A DNA stretch of 38,694 nucleotides from positions 1-38,694 of IMG/VR virus record IMGVR_UViG_3300008625_000027; one strand, given 5' to 3'. Every line of letters starts with the position of its first letter. Within the stretch, counting starts at the first letter, position 1. Below the pieces are notes generated by a model. It did no database searches and was not told where the DNA came from. It worked only from the letters and a program-made list of their open reading frames with translations. This document shows, piece by piece, positions 25,901-33,908 of the stretch. Source of the DNA: a virus. Position numbers and translations under genes: made by a program.

Positions 25901-26853
25901 GCCTTCTCCAAGAACTCCTGATGCCTCTGGGGATTGTAGTCCTGGCCCTCCGTCTGCAGGATCCTTTGCGCAGTCTGGAAGAGCACAGAGCTTCCAGAGG
26001 ACTCTCCCCGGGTGTCGTACCAGGCCCCCAGGTACGCCTGCTCGAAGGCGTTGAAGATCCTCCCGTCAATCCCATACATGCGGAGGCTGCCTGAGTGCTC
26101 CGTCCAACGTTTCTCCCACCACTCAGCGGCGTGCTTGAACTGGTACTTGCGGTTGTCCCCGTCCTTGGCCGAGATGCTGGTTTGCTTCCCCAGCATGAAC
26201 TCGACGCCATAGGCAGCCCCGAACCCCACCCGAACCAGCGTGTAGATGATGGCGTAGGGGTTGGCGCTGGTGAACTTGTGTCCCCGAAGATCAGGCTGGA
26301 CTTGGGAGTCCGCCGGCCTCTTCCCCATCACCGCACCGTTGGTGGACAGTTTGAGGTTCTGCCAGAAGTGTAGGAGGTTGGAGCACTGTAGAGTCGCCGT
26401 GTAGAAGCCCCCGCTGAATCCATGGGAGACGTTGGTCGTGACTCCTCTGAACACCTGGTAGTAGGGATAGAGGGGGACTCCATCCGGGTCGAAGCCTTCG
26501 AGCTCCGAGGGGTCCTGCCCCAGGCTGGCGAAGCCCTTCATGGGGAAGTATCCCTTCATGAAGACAATGACTTCCAATCCCGGCTTCAGGACATGGTTCC
26601 CATCGAAGGAGAAGAGACTCGCGTCATAGCGAGGGATGCTCAGGGAGATGTTCGCGGAGGCAACGGGATCGGTGGTCCCATCCACCGAGATGTTGGTGAT
26701 GTAGCGGTTGAGATCCAGACCCTTGTTGCAGGTAGGACAGGTGGCCATCTCCTGGTGGCCGTTGATCAGGACGATGGCATCGGGCGAGTGCTTGACCGAA
26801 GTCTGGCCTCGCATCTGCCAGGTCCCGATGTAGGGGCGGTTGCTCAAGGACAT
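22984..26853 (-). CDS. Large baseplate hub-type protein, 1289 aa
   Basis: The N-terminal 250 residues look like a hub domain of the gp27/gpD type: beta-rich, with ISVDGTTDPVASANISLSIP and LKPGLEVIVFMKGYFPM, then YYQVFRGVTTNVSHGFSGGF and YTATLQCSNLLHFWQNLKLS. Residues about 440-580 (LISINPSEGEPEATMVKGTG, then RPGFPVYVRSMDCFYYVRSF) resemble the second half of such hubs. A CPTC pair at 39-42 and a CVC near the C terminus are the main cysteine features. The rest, from about 600, is an extension of unknown fold with helical segments. It lies directly between the adaptor pair and the gp5-like spike, which strongly supports the hub call. Much longer than T4 gp27 (391 aa). Confidence 0.68.
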   Translation of the reverse strand: MSLSNRPYIGTWQMRGQTSVKHSPDAIVLINGHQEMATCPTCNKGLDLNRYITNISVDGTTDPVASANISLSIPRYDASLFSFDGNHVLKPGLEVIVFMKGYFPMKGFASLGQDPSELEGFDPDGVPLYPYYQVFRGVTTNVSHGFSGGFYTATLQCSNLLHFWQNLKLSTNGAVMGKRPADSQVQPDLRGHKFTSANPYAIIYTLVRVGFGAAYGVEFMLGKQTSISAKDGDNRKYQFKHAAEWWEKRWTEHSGSLRMYGIDGRIFNAFEQAYLGAWYDTRGESSGSSVLFQTAQRILQTEGQDYNPQRHQEFLEKAQELGYDPLATRAAVYDTSGGNGTSFATEDVLRMQAFTLDVGRLGSINMFETEYMSKLEIVERVKSITGFEFYQDVDGDLVFKPPLYNMDTRDDPVYVIEDRDLISINPSEGEPEATMVKGTGSHFANLSGHGIEGWLGVGGVFIDYKLVAQYGYREETFESNYLSSRQALFVSAINRLDMANVGVKSASITIPLRPELRPGFPVYVRSMDCFYYVRSFSHSYQAGGQCNTQINGVAKRAKWLPPMETPGDGSLPDVSHVRLDAPGEFPAQPMMGFDQHMSEDAGDAGPPRNYGFPNVVLALDPDKINLATVDLASGVITAEGYIQIALTSGILERGETDQIFYLRSSNEEKIEIQLSEIEQQWTDVQEALKAGTYQPDPSNNLGLVLAAIQRRTSIDVSDSSNLNNYLALQTSLKGTFAPGTSAQGRYRYFSCSHPDAEHQAPGNLYVDHETSEHSTVAGGVPDEGFTTSIRALTNAGNGKGIALDTEPRPIQRGIKVAALSQKEDPGDYSFQTEVMATSDIRFVTFGPQTVRKRITVSRTKPGWSAGTNFGLSPSSTKDAYTALLESRAVPDPGLTIGERFEDEYFRILGEILQFSQDLGVDSASQVSAAQSKVSTVGRCLDSYAKQLAEGSDGSLVSAVFIRKSDLDAVRSLASSLSQGLWAYTRQVVSAANKLSPEDWSEFMDARESFIRNYTDGVVEVSEGEPGVLVFRPDSYEEINDYTPIFPVSDAGGYEVYGNLPYGRGVGVEAFASLMDSTTQGDDSGDATTTSTTSTTWVGGVGSNASDLQAIEKFIILFLAGEDPQTIFGKLSATERDAVLAASNTTEEAITREAVESLQHNSTSQRARIRNTPVTSFFRGMSQTGEVAAANLADLSVTGDTCVCKGADAATLLSAFSEEFIDLFDDPVQGFLEQQAAGVSESHQFSREAMAGSIVDSSNEQPLADFSRAIQDSVGNLTGGLASATDGDTT

Positions 26854-27917
26854 CAGAACCCCAGGAGATCAATGGGCAGGTGGGCCAGGGATTCATCTAC
26901 CGATGAGGCTCCGGAAGATAGACCAGCGCCAAGCCCAGGGTCTGCACTGTTGGTCTGGGTCTCCCCCAAGGCCCTCATCGGCTGCACCACTGTAGTCCTC
27001 TCCGCGTGATCGTACATAAAGCTAACGGTGAACTCCATGGACCACTCGATCCGATGAGGAGACCCCTCCTGGTAGCTGTAGGAGAACCTCTCGATGTGGC
27101 CGAAGTAGGTGAACTGGTCGTAGTCAATGGCCAGGCCGCCTACCATGTGATGGGCTTCGGACCCCTCTATCGTATTGAAGATGTAGCCGTTGTTCCTGTA
27201 GAAGTGGTACAGAGAGGTGAAGTTCTGGAACGCGGCGCTGTCCCGCTTCGATGCGAACTGAGTTCCGCTGGCTGAGCCCGTTTCCGCTTGGCCTGGGATC
27301 GCTGTGGCAGGGTTCGCCCCCGCCATGAACGCGCCGGTGGATCCAGAGAACGAGATCGCAGGCTGACCCTCTCCCCAGCGCTCGAACATGAATCCCCAGC
27401 GGGTTCGATTCGAGAACTGCTGGACCGTCGAGTAGCTGACGGACATGTTCGCCGGGTTGACGAAGAGCGTCAGGGGCGGTGTGTTCAGGAGGATCTCTAC
27501 CTGACGGGCTACATCGGCTGCGGTCAGAGCATCAGTGAAGACAGCCCGCTCCGTGTTCGTGGCTCCCGATACAATTTGGCCTGCCGACACGATCCGCTCG
27601 AGTTGAGACAAGGCTCCTGTCCCTCCGGTGATCGTAGAGATTCCGAAAGAGGAACGAACAGCGTTCGCGGCTGTGTTGAACTCGTCGGTAGACTGTCCTC
27701 CCCGGCCGATCAGGTTTACATCGATCCCTGTGTTTTCGGCGACCAGATCCGGGACTACAATCCGGATCGTGAATGGAGACAGGTCCCGGGTGAGAGGGTT
27801 CCCTGCGTCTACGGGGATCCCTGCCTGGGTCTCGAACGAATACACCAGCCCTGGCCCCACAGGGAGGGTCGCGTACCGATCGGCAATCAGGTCCTCTCGG
27901 AGGCTTGCAATGGCCAT
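26853..27917 (-). CDS. Tail/baseplate adaptor-type protein, 354 aa (paralogue of next gene)
   Basis: The core (residues about 150-305) contains LFVNPANMSVSYSTVQQFSN, GFMFERWGEGQPAISFSGST, FTSLYHFYRNNGYIF and FTYFGHIERFSYSYQ. The adjacent 201-aa protein has the same order of elements: VNP-x-x-M, GF...E..G, a Phe/Asn/Asn-Gly helix end, then a beta strand with an aromatic-Gly step. I know this arrangement from tail proteins sitting between tape measure and hub in many contractile-tail phages, often called LysM-associated or gp53-like. The N-terminal 100 residues are an insertion specific to this copy. Start and stop each overlap neighbours by one base. Confidence 0.6.
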   Translation of the reverse strand: MAIASLREDLIADRYATLPVGPGLVYSFETQAGIPVDAGNPLTRDLSPFTIRIVVPDLVAENTGIDVNLIGRGGQSTDEFNTAANAVRSSFGISTITGGTGALSQLERIVSAGQIVSGATNTERAVFTDALTAADVARQVEILLNTPPLTLFVNPANMSVSYSTVQQFSNRTRWGFMFERWGEGQPAISFSGSTGAFMAGANPATAIPGQAETGSASGTQFASKRDSAAFQNFTSLYHFYRNNGYIFNTIEGSEAHHMVGGLAIDYDQFTYFGHIERFSYSYQEGSPHRIEWSMEFTVSFMYDHAERTTVVQPMRALGETQTNSADPGLGAGLSSGASSVDESLAHLPIDLLGF

Positions 27918-28522
27918 CAGGAGTCCCCCAACTGGATTGCGGTTCGCCAGACTTGGCTCTCATGGGAGATCGTCATAGCTGCCGTCAGGGTGAACTGGAA
28001 CGGCTTGTTGGCGTCTTCCGTCACGTTGAATGTATCGAACCAACCGAAATAGACACCGCCGTCAAATATCACCTTGATAATCCCCTGGAGAACCACCTGT
28101 CCTGCGGCGTCGTACACAGAGCCATTGTTGTGGAACAAAGCCAACAGGTCAAGGTAGCTGTCATAGGAGAGGGTCTCGCGACGGGTTCCTCCCGTCTGGT
28201 TCGGAGAAGTGGTGCTGGTGAGCCCTGTGTAAAGCCTCTTGAACCCGCCCGTAGCGACGTCGAAGTCGATGTTCTGCGCGTTGTCCCCGAAGTGCTGCTC
28301 TACGAACCCTGACTTGGTCTGGATCCGCACGACCGAGCGAGTCCACTTGATGGTCATCGAGTTTGGGTTGACATGGAGGACCAACCGGACCCCCTCGGGG
28401 AGGATTGAGGTCTCCCAGTCCGGGCCCAGAATATCAAACACCACGGGGCGGACCCCTCGCCCGGAGAACTCATCCTCCTCCCCGGCAGGGAACGCTCCTG
28501 TGAAGATCGGCCGATCAGCCAT
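27917..28522 (-). CDS. Tail/baseplate adaptor-type protein, 201 aa
   Basis: The core begins with LVLHVNPNSMTIKWTRSVVR, then GFVEQHFGDNAQNIDFDVAT, SYDSYLDLLALFHNNGSVYD, and ends with GGVYFGWFDTFNVTEDANKP and a final beta strand. This parallels the next gene (354 aa) element for element, so the two are paralogues. The start overlaps the tape-measure gene by 8 bases. In phages with this family the protein caps or joins the tail tube to the baseplate hub, which fits its place directly after the tape measure. The family assignment is from memory of patterns. Confidence 0.65.
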   Translation of the reverse strand: MADRPIFTGAFPAGEEDEFSGRGVRPVVFDILGPDWETSILPEGVRLVLHVNPNSMTIKWTRSVVRIQTKSGFVEQHFGDNAQNIDFDVATGGFKRLYTGLTSTTSPNQTGGTRRETLSYDSYLDLLALFHNNGSVYDAAGQVVLQGIIKVIFDGGVYFGWFDTFNVTEDANKPFQFTLTAAMTISHESQVWRTAIQLGDS

Positions 28523-31500
28523 AGGACTTCATGCTCGGGTAGCCGGTGTCCAGGAGCACTTTGGTGACCACCTCCTTCACCTTGTTGATGTCCCCTCCGT
28601 TGATGTTGATGGTGACGCTCTTGTTCCCCATCCCCTGGGAAATCGGACCTCCCGGCTTCGCACCGAAGAACTCGTCAGACTTGTTGATGGGCGTGATGTT
28701 TCCGGACCGACCGTCTCCCCGGTAGATGAAGTCGTTGGCCATGGGATTGTACAGAAGGTCGGTGCTTGCCCCACCCAAGGCCAGGGCTTGGCTCTCTTCC
28801 ATGGTGAGACCCCCCTTCCGGGCGTTGGCCACCACCGAGGTCCAGTCCCCGGTCTGGTGGGCCGTCTGGACTGCCTTGTAGCCGAACTGTGACCCAAGCT
28901 CGGCCAGGGCCTCCCGTTTCTGGGCGTTCTCTACACTCTCAACGACAGCATCGAACCCTTTCTTCTCCTCCTTGAGCTGCTTCTCTTGGAGCTTGAGCTG
29001 TTCCTCGTCGCGCAGCTTCTGCTCCTGTTCTGCGTCTGTGATCCCGGAGGCCATCTCTGAGATCTTCTCTGGGGTCATCCGATCTTTGTCAAACTCAGGG
29101 GAAGACGTTGCATAGGTCTCCGTATGCATCTCTCCCATACGCTTCGTGGTGCGAGTGGCGTAGGTGCTCTCTCCGTAGTCCACCATGGACTTCTGCTCAT
29201 CGGAGAACGTAGCTTCCATCGCTTCTTGGGCTGTCATCCCCAAGGAAAGGTTCCTCTGGAACCGGGACTGGGCGTCCCCCTGGGCGGAGAGACCGGAACG
29301 CTGTCCCTGGAGGCGGGAGATTTCTTTCCCCAATGCAGCAACCTCCTCCCCATCCGCAGAGGTGACCTGCTTCTGCTTGAGCTCGGAGAGCTTCTCGTCC
29401 AGCACAGCGATCTCGTCTCCGATCCTCTGGGACTCCCCGACACTGGCGCGGCGGGCCTCGATCTTCTTCGAATGCTCATCGTCGCCCATGATCCCGACCA
29501 GCATCTCCATGCCGCTGGCAATCTGCTCAAGGAGCCCGGCGATGACGTTACTGAGCTCCTGGGAGAAGCTACGAGTCTCCTCCAGCTGCTCCTTGGCGAT
29601 CCGTTCCATGGTAGAGAACTTCAGCTCCCCGAGGGCTTCAAGCTCTGCTCCTCCGCTGAGCTCCCCAGCGGCCAATGCATCGTAGAAGTCCCCCAGGACT
29701 TCCTTCCCACCCTTGGCCTCGTATTCGGCTCGGAGTCCCGTCTCCAGGAGGGCCAGCTGGTCGAAAGCTTCTCCAGTCAGTCCTGTGACCTCCTCCATCA
29801 TCATCCGGTTCACGCCAGTGAGCTCAGCAAGCGGGGTCTCCCCTCCTCCTCGGAACGCGGCTCCCTGGGCCAGCTGGGCCGCGAGCTCTCCTGTCTTGGA
29901 AAGATGCCCGAGCGCTCCCGCAGCAGCCATGCCCCCACCGGTGGCTCCTTGGGCGAGTCCCCGGAGAGAGAACAACTGACGTGCGGCAGCAGGATCAGCT
30001 TTCTGGGCAGAAGCATAAGCGGCGCGGAACTCCTCGCCTGTCATCTTGGAGAGGGCCTCGATATCCATGGACCGACCGTCCGCGGAGAACAGCCCCTTGA
30101 AAGCGGGGTCTCCGGAGAGCTTCCCTGCAAACTTGTCCGCGAAGGCTTCTCCCTGGGACTCAGCATCCGCACGAACGATCCCGGAAGCCCGGCCCCGGCC
30201 CATCAGCATCTGGCTCTTGAACCGCTCCTGCATTCCCATCCCACGGAACGTTCCCTCGAGACCGATCTTCTCCTTGGCCAAGTCTTCGCCGAGGATCTTG
30301 ACCAGGTCCGAGAACAGCCCCACCGTATCCCCGACACGGAAGTTGTACAGGGCCATGCCTGAGGTCGCGTTGTTGATGGCTGCGAAGAAGTCCTTGGTGT
30401 TCATCCCCGCCTTGCCGGCTTCCTCGGCGATCATGCCGAAGGCCCCCTGGACGGAATCCAGGCCGGCTCCCAGGTCCCGGTTCATCTTGTTGGTGAAGTC
30501 CGCGACATCGGAGAAGGACAGACCCAGAGTTTGGGTCGCCCGGATGGCCATCTCCGTGATCGTCTTGTACTTGGCCATGTCAATGGTGGTCTCAGTGACC
30601 ATCCCTCTCATCTCACCAAGGGTGACGCCCGCCTCATTGAACGCTGTGATGGCGCCGAGCACCTCCTCCTTGGTCAACCGATAGTCTCCGGCGAGGCCGA
30701 TTGACACCTTCCGGAGATCACCCAGGGTTGCTCCCAGGCTGACAGCCCCTGCCCCATACATGTCGGCGGCGGAAACACCCTCCATCAGAGCCTTGTTCAG
30801 ATCCTTGGTCTGCCCATAGGCGGCTCCCAGGACTGCCAAGAAGGCGGCGAGACCTCCCGCAGCGGCGGCCAGGGTTCCGGCAGCGGCCGTCAGCTTGGCA
30901 ATCCCAGCCGCTCCCGCTGCCGTACCTCCGGCGCCAGAGGCCATCATCTTCCCAGCCTTGGCGTCCATCACTCCTGAGAGACCCTTCATGAGCCCCTCTG
31001 CTATGTTGGACGGGTCCAGCCTGTCCATGGACAGCGCGCTCTGGATGCTCTTCTGGAACCCGTCGGAACGGTCCTTCCAGACCTGGTCCTGGGTCCGATC
31101 CATGCGCTTCTGGGCGGCTTCCATGAGAGCTACGCGATCTTTGGTGGCGCCCATGGCTCGATCGATCAGCTTCTCTTGAGCCTCGTGCTGTGCCGCCAGC
31201 TGGAACTTGAGGCTATCCTCCTGCATCCGGAGGATCTCCTTCTCCTCCTCTTTGTCCGTCTTCTTGAGCTTCTTCCGGATGTCGGAGATCTTCTTCTGGG
31301 TCTCCAGCTGGTCCTTGTTGGCCCTGTCCACCTCGTAGCGAAGGGTCTTGGCCGCCTCGGTCATCCCGACCTTGCCCAGCTGGGCGTATGTCTTGTAGAG
31401 CTTCTCCTGGGCCTTCTTGGTTCCGGCCGTCATTCCGCGGATGACCCCCTCTTCGGTGGCCTCCCCAGTCATCCGTGTGATCTCCCGCTCTGCCTCTCGC

Positions 31501-31553
31501 CCACGGGTGACGGTCCCGACGACAAGATCTACGATGGCTTTCAGGTTGAGCAT
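28515..31553 (-). CDS. Tape measure protein, 1012 aa
   Basis: This is long and almost entirely helical, as tape measures are. Residues 65-160 are a highly charged coiled coil (DIRKKLKKTDKEEEKEILRM). A hydrophobic Ala/Gly-rich stretch at 207-247 (AAGTLAAAAGGLAAFLAVLG) resembles the membrane-active segment of tape measures. The region about 300-420 (LTKEEVLGAITAFNEAGVTL, MAIRATQTLGLSFSDVADFT) resembles the TP901-type tape-measure core. A second coiled coil lies near 700-760, and the C terminus ends in SVTININGGDINKVKEVVTK, a common tape-measure ending. It sits after two chaperone-like genes, the canonical position. An AGGA box lies five bases before the ATG. Confidence 0.88.
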   Translation of the reverse strand: MLNLKAIVDLVVGTVTRGREAEREITRMTGEATEEGVIRGMTAGTKKAQEKLYKTYAQLGKVGMTEAAKTLRYEVDRANKDQLETQKKISDIRKKLKKTDKEEEKEILRMQEDSLKFQLAAQHEAQEKLIDRAMGATKDRVALMEAAQKRMDRTQDQVWKDRSDGFQKSIQSALSMDRLDPSNIAEGLMKGLSGVMDAKAGKMMASGAGGTAAGAAGIAKLTAAAGTLAAAAGGLAAFLAVLGAAYGQTKDLNKALMEGVSAADMYGAGAVSLGATLGDLRKVSIGLAGDYRLTKEEVLGAITAFNEAGVTLGEMRGMVTETTIDMAKYKTITEMAIRATQTLGLSFSDVADFTNKMNRDLGAGLDSVQGAFGMIAEEAGKAGMNTKDFFAAINNATSGMALYNFRVGDTVGLFSDLVKILGEDLAKEKIGLEGTFRGMGMQERFKSQMLMGRGRASGIVRADAESQGEAFADKFAGKLSGDPAFKGLFSADGRSMDIEALSKMTGEEFRAAYASAQKADPAAARQLFSLRGLAQGATGGGMAAAGALGHLSKTGELAAQLAQGAAFRGGGETPLAELTGVNRMMMEEVTGLTGEAFDQLALLETGLRAEYEAKGGKEVLGDFYDALAAGELSGGAELEALGELKFSTMERIAKEQLEETRSFSQELSNVIAGLLEQIASGMEMLVGIMGDDEHSKKIEARRASVGESQRIGDEIAVLDEKLSELKQKQVTSADGEEVAALGKEISRLQGQRSGLSAQGDAQSRFQRNLSLGMTAQEAMEATFSDEQKSMVDYGESTYATRTTKRMGEMHTETYATSSPEFDKDRMTPEKISEMASGITDAEQEQKLRDEEQLKLQEKQLKEEKKGFDAVVESVENAQKREALAELGSQFGYKAVQTAHQTGDWTSVVANARKGGLTMEESQALALGGASTDLLYNPMANDFIYRGDGRSGNITPINKSDEFFGAKPGGPISQGMGNKSVTININGGDINKVKEVVTKVLLDTGYPSMKSYG

Positions 31554-31592
31554 GGGAATCCTATCCTGCCGATAGGGAGGGAGATAGCCTGA

Positions 31593-32819
31593 TCACTGCT
31601 CCTTCTGCGGGGGCCCTTGATGTAGACGGGGGTTCCTCTTCGCGATCTGCTCCTGCAGGGAGGGCCTATCTGCCTGCTTGGGCTGAGTCCCGATCTCCTC
31701 AACTCGGCGATCTACGGTGATCTGTCCGGGCTTCAAGTCAGGCTGGATGTAGCGGTCGTAGACATGATTCACCCTCTGCGACCCAGGAATAGTAGCGGTG
31801 GTCCGGGGGCGGTCTGCCATCCCCGGACGGAGCTCCTTGAGCTGCTCTGGTGTGTATCCGACCAAGGAGGGCCTGCCTACATCGATTGCCTGCTCGACGG
31901 CTTCTTGTGCTGCTCTGATCTTCTCCGCGACGGCGTCCCTTCGGCCCTGGATCTCCCTGCGAACATCCTTGTGGTACTGGGCGATGAGGGCGTCGTGTAG
32001 ATCGATCTCCCCTGACTTGACACGGTCCATCTCCTCGAGGAGATCCTTAGTGCTCCTCTGGGATACCACCCGCTTCACCTCGATGTCCTGACCGTCGATG
32101 GTTACGACGACCTTCTGGGCCTCCTCATCCCCACGGATTACCCAGTTCACAGCGTCCTCGATCACCCTCTGGCGCCGTTCCTTCTCCCTTTCCTGATCCC
32201 GAGTCACTGCGTTCCGGAGCTTCTTCCCTCCCTTGCTCGTGAGTGCCGAAACCAGAGCTTGGGTGTGGCTCCAACGTTCTATGTCCTGTTGGTTGAGATC
32301 CTCACTCAGGTTGTAGGCGACCCATATCCGCCGGACGGCGTTGGCGTCCTCGAGCCCTGTACAGGGCTTCCCAAGCATCCTCCAAAGCCCCCTGGAGTAT
32401 GGCTCGTAGCAGTAGGCCTCAACGAGCCTCAAGGCCCTGGAGAACCTGTTACGGAGCCCGTTCGCGCAGGACAGGAGGATGTCTGCGTACGCGACATGGA
32501 GGTCCTTGATCCATGATCTGTACACGTGAGGTATAAGGTGGGGCGGCACCTCACATCCGTCGATCAGCCAGATCGAGGACGCTATGGTCCATCGATACAG
32601 GTCTCCTGCTTGGGCTCGCGCTCTCAGGAGAAGGGTCGTCCTGGGGGAGAGAGTCCTGAGAGTGACCGAGTGCTGTCCCAGGATCAAGGTGTGGTGAAGG
32701 AAGCCCTCCCCAACCAAGGTCTCTACATCACGGTACAGGAACCGGCGGGCCTGGGATTCGAGGAGTAGGCTGTCCTCGTTTGCCTCATTGAGCGCCTTGA
32801 GGAATTCCTCTCGATCCAC
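31593..32819 (-). CDS. Tail assembly chaperone-like protein, 408 aa
   Basis: This gene lies between the 341-aa chaperone-like gene and the tape measure. The N-terminal 200 residues are helical with LGQHSVTLRTLSPRTTLLLR, DLYRWTIASSIWLIDGCEVP and AYCYEPYSRGLWRMLGK, a pattern I associate with tail assembly chaperones in myovirus-type genomes. The C-terminal half is highly charged and helical, then proline-rich (PRLHQGPPQKEQ). The start is GTG at 32819. It is in the same frame as the upstream gene and separated from it only by TGA and one codon, so readthrough would give one 751-residue product. A GGGGAT box provides for separate initiation. Confidence 0.6.
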   Translation of the reverse strand: MDREEFLKALNEANEDSLLLESQARRFLYRDVETLVGEGFLHHTLILGQHSVTLRTLSPRTTLLLRARAQAGDLYRWTIASSIWLIDGCEVPPHLIPHVYRSWIKDLHVAYADILLSCANGLRNRFSRALRLVEAYCYEPYSRGLWRMLGKPCTGLEDANAVRRIWVAYNLSEDLNQQDIERWSHTQALVSALTSKGGKKLRNAVTRDQEREKERRQRVIEDAVNWVIRGDEEAQKVVVTIDGQDIEVKRVVSQRSTKDLLEEMDRVKSGEIDLHDALIAQYHKDVRREIQGRRDAVAEKIRAAQEAVEQAIDVGRPSLVGYTPEQLKELRPGMADRPRTTATIPGSQRVNHVYDRYIQPDLKPGQITVDRRVEEIGTQPKQADRPSLQEQIAKRNPRLHQGPPQKEQ

Positions 32820-32822
32820 ACC

Positions 32823-33848
32823 TCATCCCCGGCGCTTGAAGTGTGGGTTCTCCGCCCCGCCCTTTGGCTGGTTGGTTCGGACCTTGACGTCCTTCATCCC
32901 CCGGCCTCCCGAGTCTGCACGTCCCGAGATGACCTCCCTTTGCCTGGGCCCCTCTCCGACCACCGTCAGGGGATCGCTGGCTCCGACGATCAGGTCTGCC
33001 TGCTCCTGTGCCTCTCTGATCCTATCCTCTGGGGACGGGGTTGGGGGCGCTGTAGGAGGAGGGGCTCTCTTTGGGACGACGCTCTGGCGCCGGGGAGCAG
33101 GCGGGCGCACCTGAACCTCGCTGGGAGCTTCGGGCTCCGGAGGGGTATCCTCTTGGGCTGCCTGGCGGATCTCCTCGGCGAGGCGGCGGTCCTCTTGGGA
33201 TGCTTGGATAGCCGCATCCACATCCTTCTGGAGCGCCTCTCCCGCGGACACCAGGTTCTGGATCTGCTGGGTCGTTGCGCTGGGATCTCCCTTGGCGCGC
33301 TTCGCCCGCTCCTCCTTGACCGCCTTGAGACGGCGCTCCAGGCGCTCGACCTCCTCGTCCAGATCGGAAATCGACTCTCGGGCGATGCGGTCAGCCTTTT
33401 CGGCAATCTTGGTGACCAGGTCCCCGTACTTGGCGAAGCAGATAGTGAGCATCGCCCGGGACCAAGTCTTGTTAATCAGGTCTCGGAGGGCGCGCTGTAG
33501 GGGAACCTGAACCCGCGTTCCGTTGTCGAGCACCTCTCCCGTGTGGATGCCCTGGAGACCTCGGAAGTCGTGTGGGCCTACCTGAACCAGGGCGAACCCG
33601 ATGACCTCAGCTCGGAACTGGTCGAAGTACTTCAGAGAGAGGGCTCTGGTGACCTCATCGTTATCCTCGAGTTGCTCCTCTTCCTTGGCCTGGGCCAGGA
33701 TCTCCGCTGCGCGCTCCTGGCAGATGACCTCCTCTCGGGGGAGAAGGGGGCGTAGGTGGACCTCAGTCCCGTCGACCTCGAAATCCAGTTCGTCCTGTCC
33801 GAACTGGGACAGGGGCTTGAGGGCCTGGGTGAGACTGCTGAGGTCCAT
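32823..33848 (-). CDS. Tail assembly chaperone-like protein, 341 aa
   Basis: The N-terminal segment (DELDFEVDGTEVHLRPLLPR followed by EEVICQERA) resembles the start of phage tail assembly chaperones, which recognise the tape measure during tail assembly. Residues about 60-150 are helical. Residues 158-190 form a charged coiled coil (LDEEVERLERRLKAVKEERA). The C-terminal third is proline- and basic-residue-rich (PPAPRRQSVVPKRAPPPTAP) and probably disordered. ATG at 33848 has GGAGA at good spacing. It is the first gene of the long minus-strand tail transcript and is divergent from the tail-tube-like gene. Confidence 0.62.
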   Translation of the reverse strand: MDLSSLTQALKPLSQFGQDELDFEVDGTEVHLRPLLPREEVICQERAAEILAQAKEEEQLEDNDEVTRALSLKYFDQFRAEVIGFALVQVGPHDFRGLQGIHTGEVLDNGTRVQVPLQRALRDLINKTWSRAMLTICFAKYGDLVTKIAEKADRIARESISDLDEEVERLERRLKAVKEERAKRAKGDPSATTQQIQNLVSAGEALQKDVDAAIQASQEDRRLAEEIRQAAQEDTPPEPEAPSEVQVRPPAPRRQSVVPKRAPPPTAPPTPSPEDRIREAQEQADLIVGASDPLTVVGEGPRQREVISGRADSGGRGMKDVKVRTNQPKGGAENPHFKRRG

Positions 33849-33908
33849 ATGCTCTCCACAATAGCGCCACTATACTCGGGAAGAGGCTGAACACGGAGGG
33901 TATCTTCC
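33849..33908. promoter_or_regulatory. Divergent intergenic region between tail chaperone and tail tube genes
   Basis: Sixty bases separate two outward-reading structural genes. The octamer actatact at 33869-33876 offers a -10-like TATACT on the plus strand and TATAGT on the minus strand. I see no good -35 at the right spacing on either strand, so a phage-specific sigma factor or polymerase may be used. Ribosome binding sites are GGAGGG for the plus-strand gene and GGAGA for the minus-strand gene. Confidence 0.45.

Noticed and set aside
29124-30362. 412-codon plus-strand frame antisense to the tape measure
   Set aside because: Composition mirrors the codons of the coding strand and there is no start signal.
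31560-31577. 6-bp inverted repeat cctatc/gatagg between the tape measure and the chaperone gene
   Set aside because: Weak stem with no T run; not a convincing terminator.
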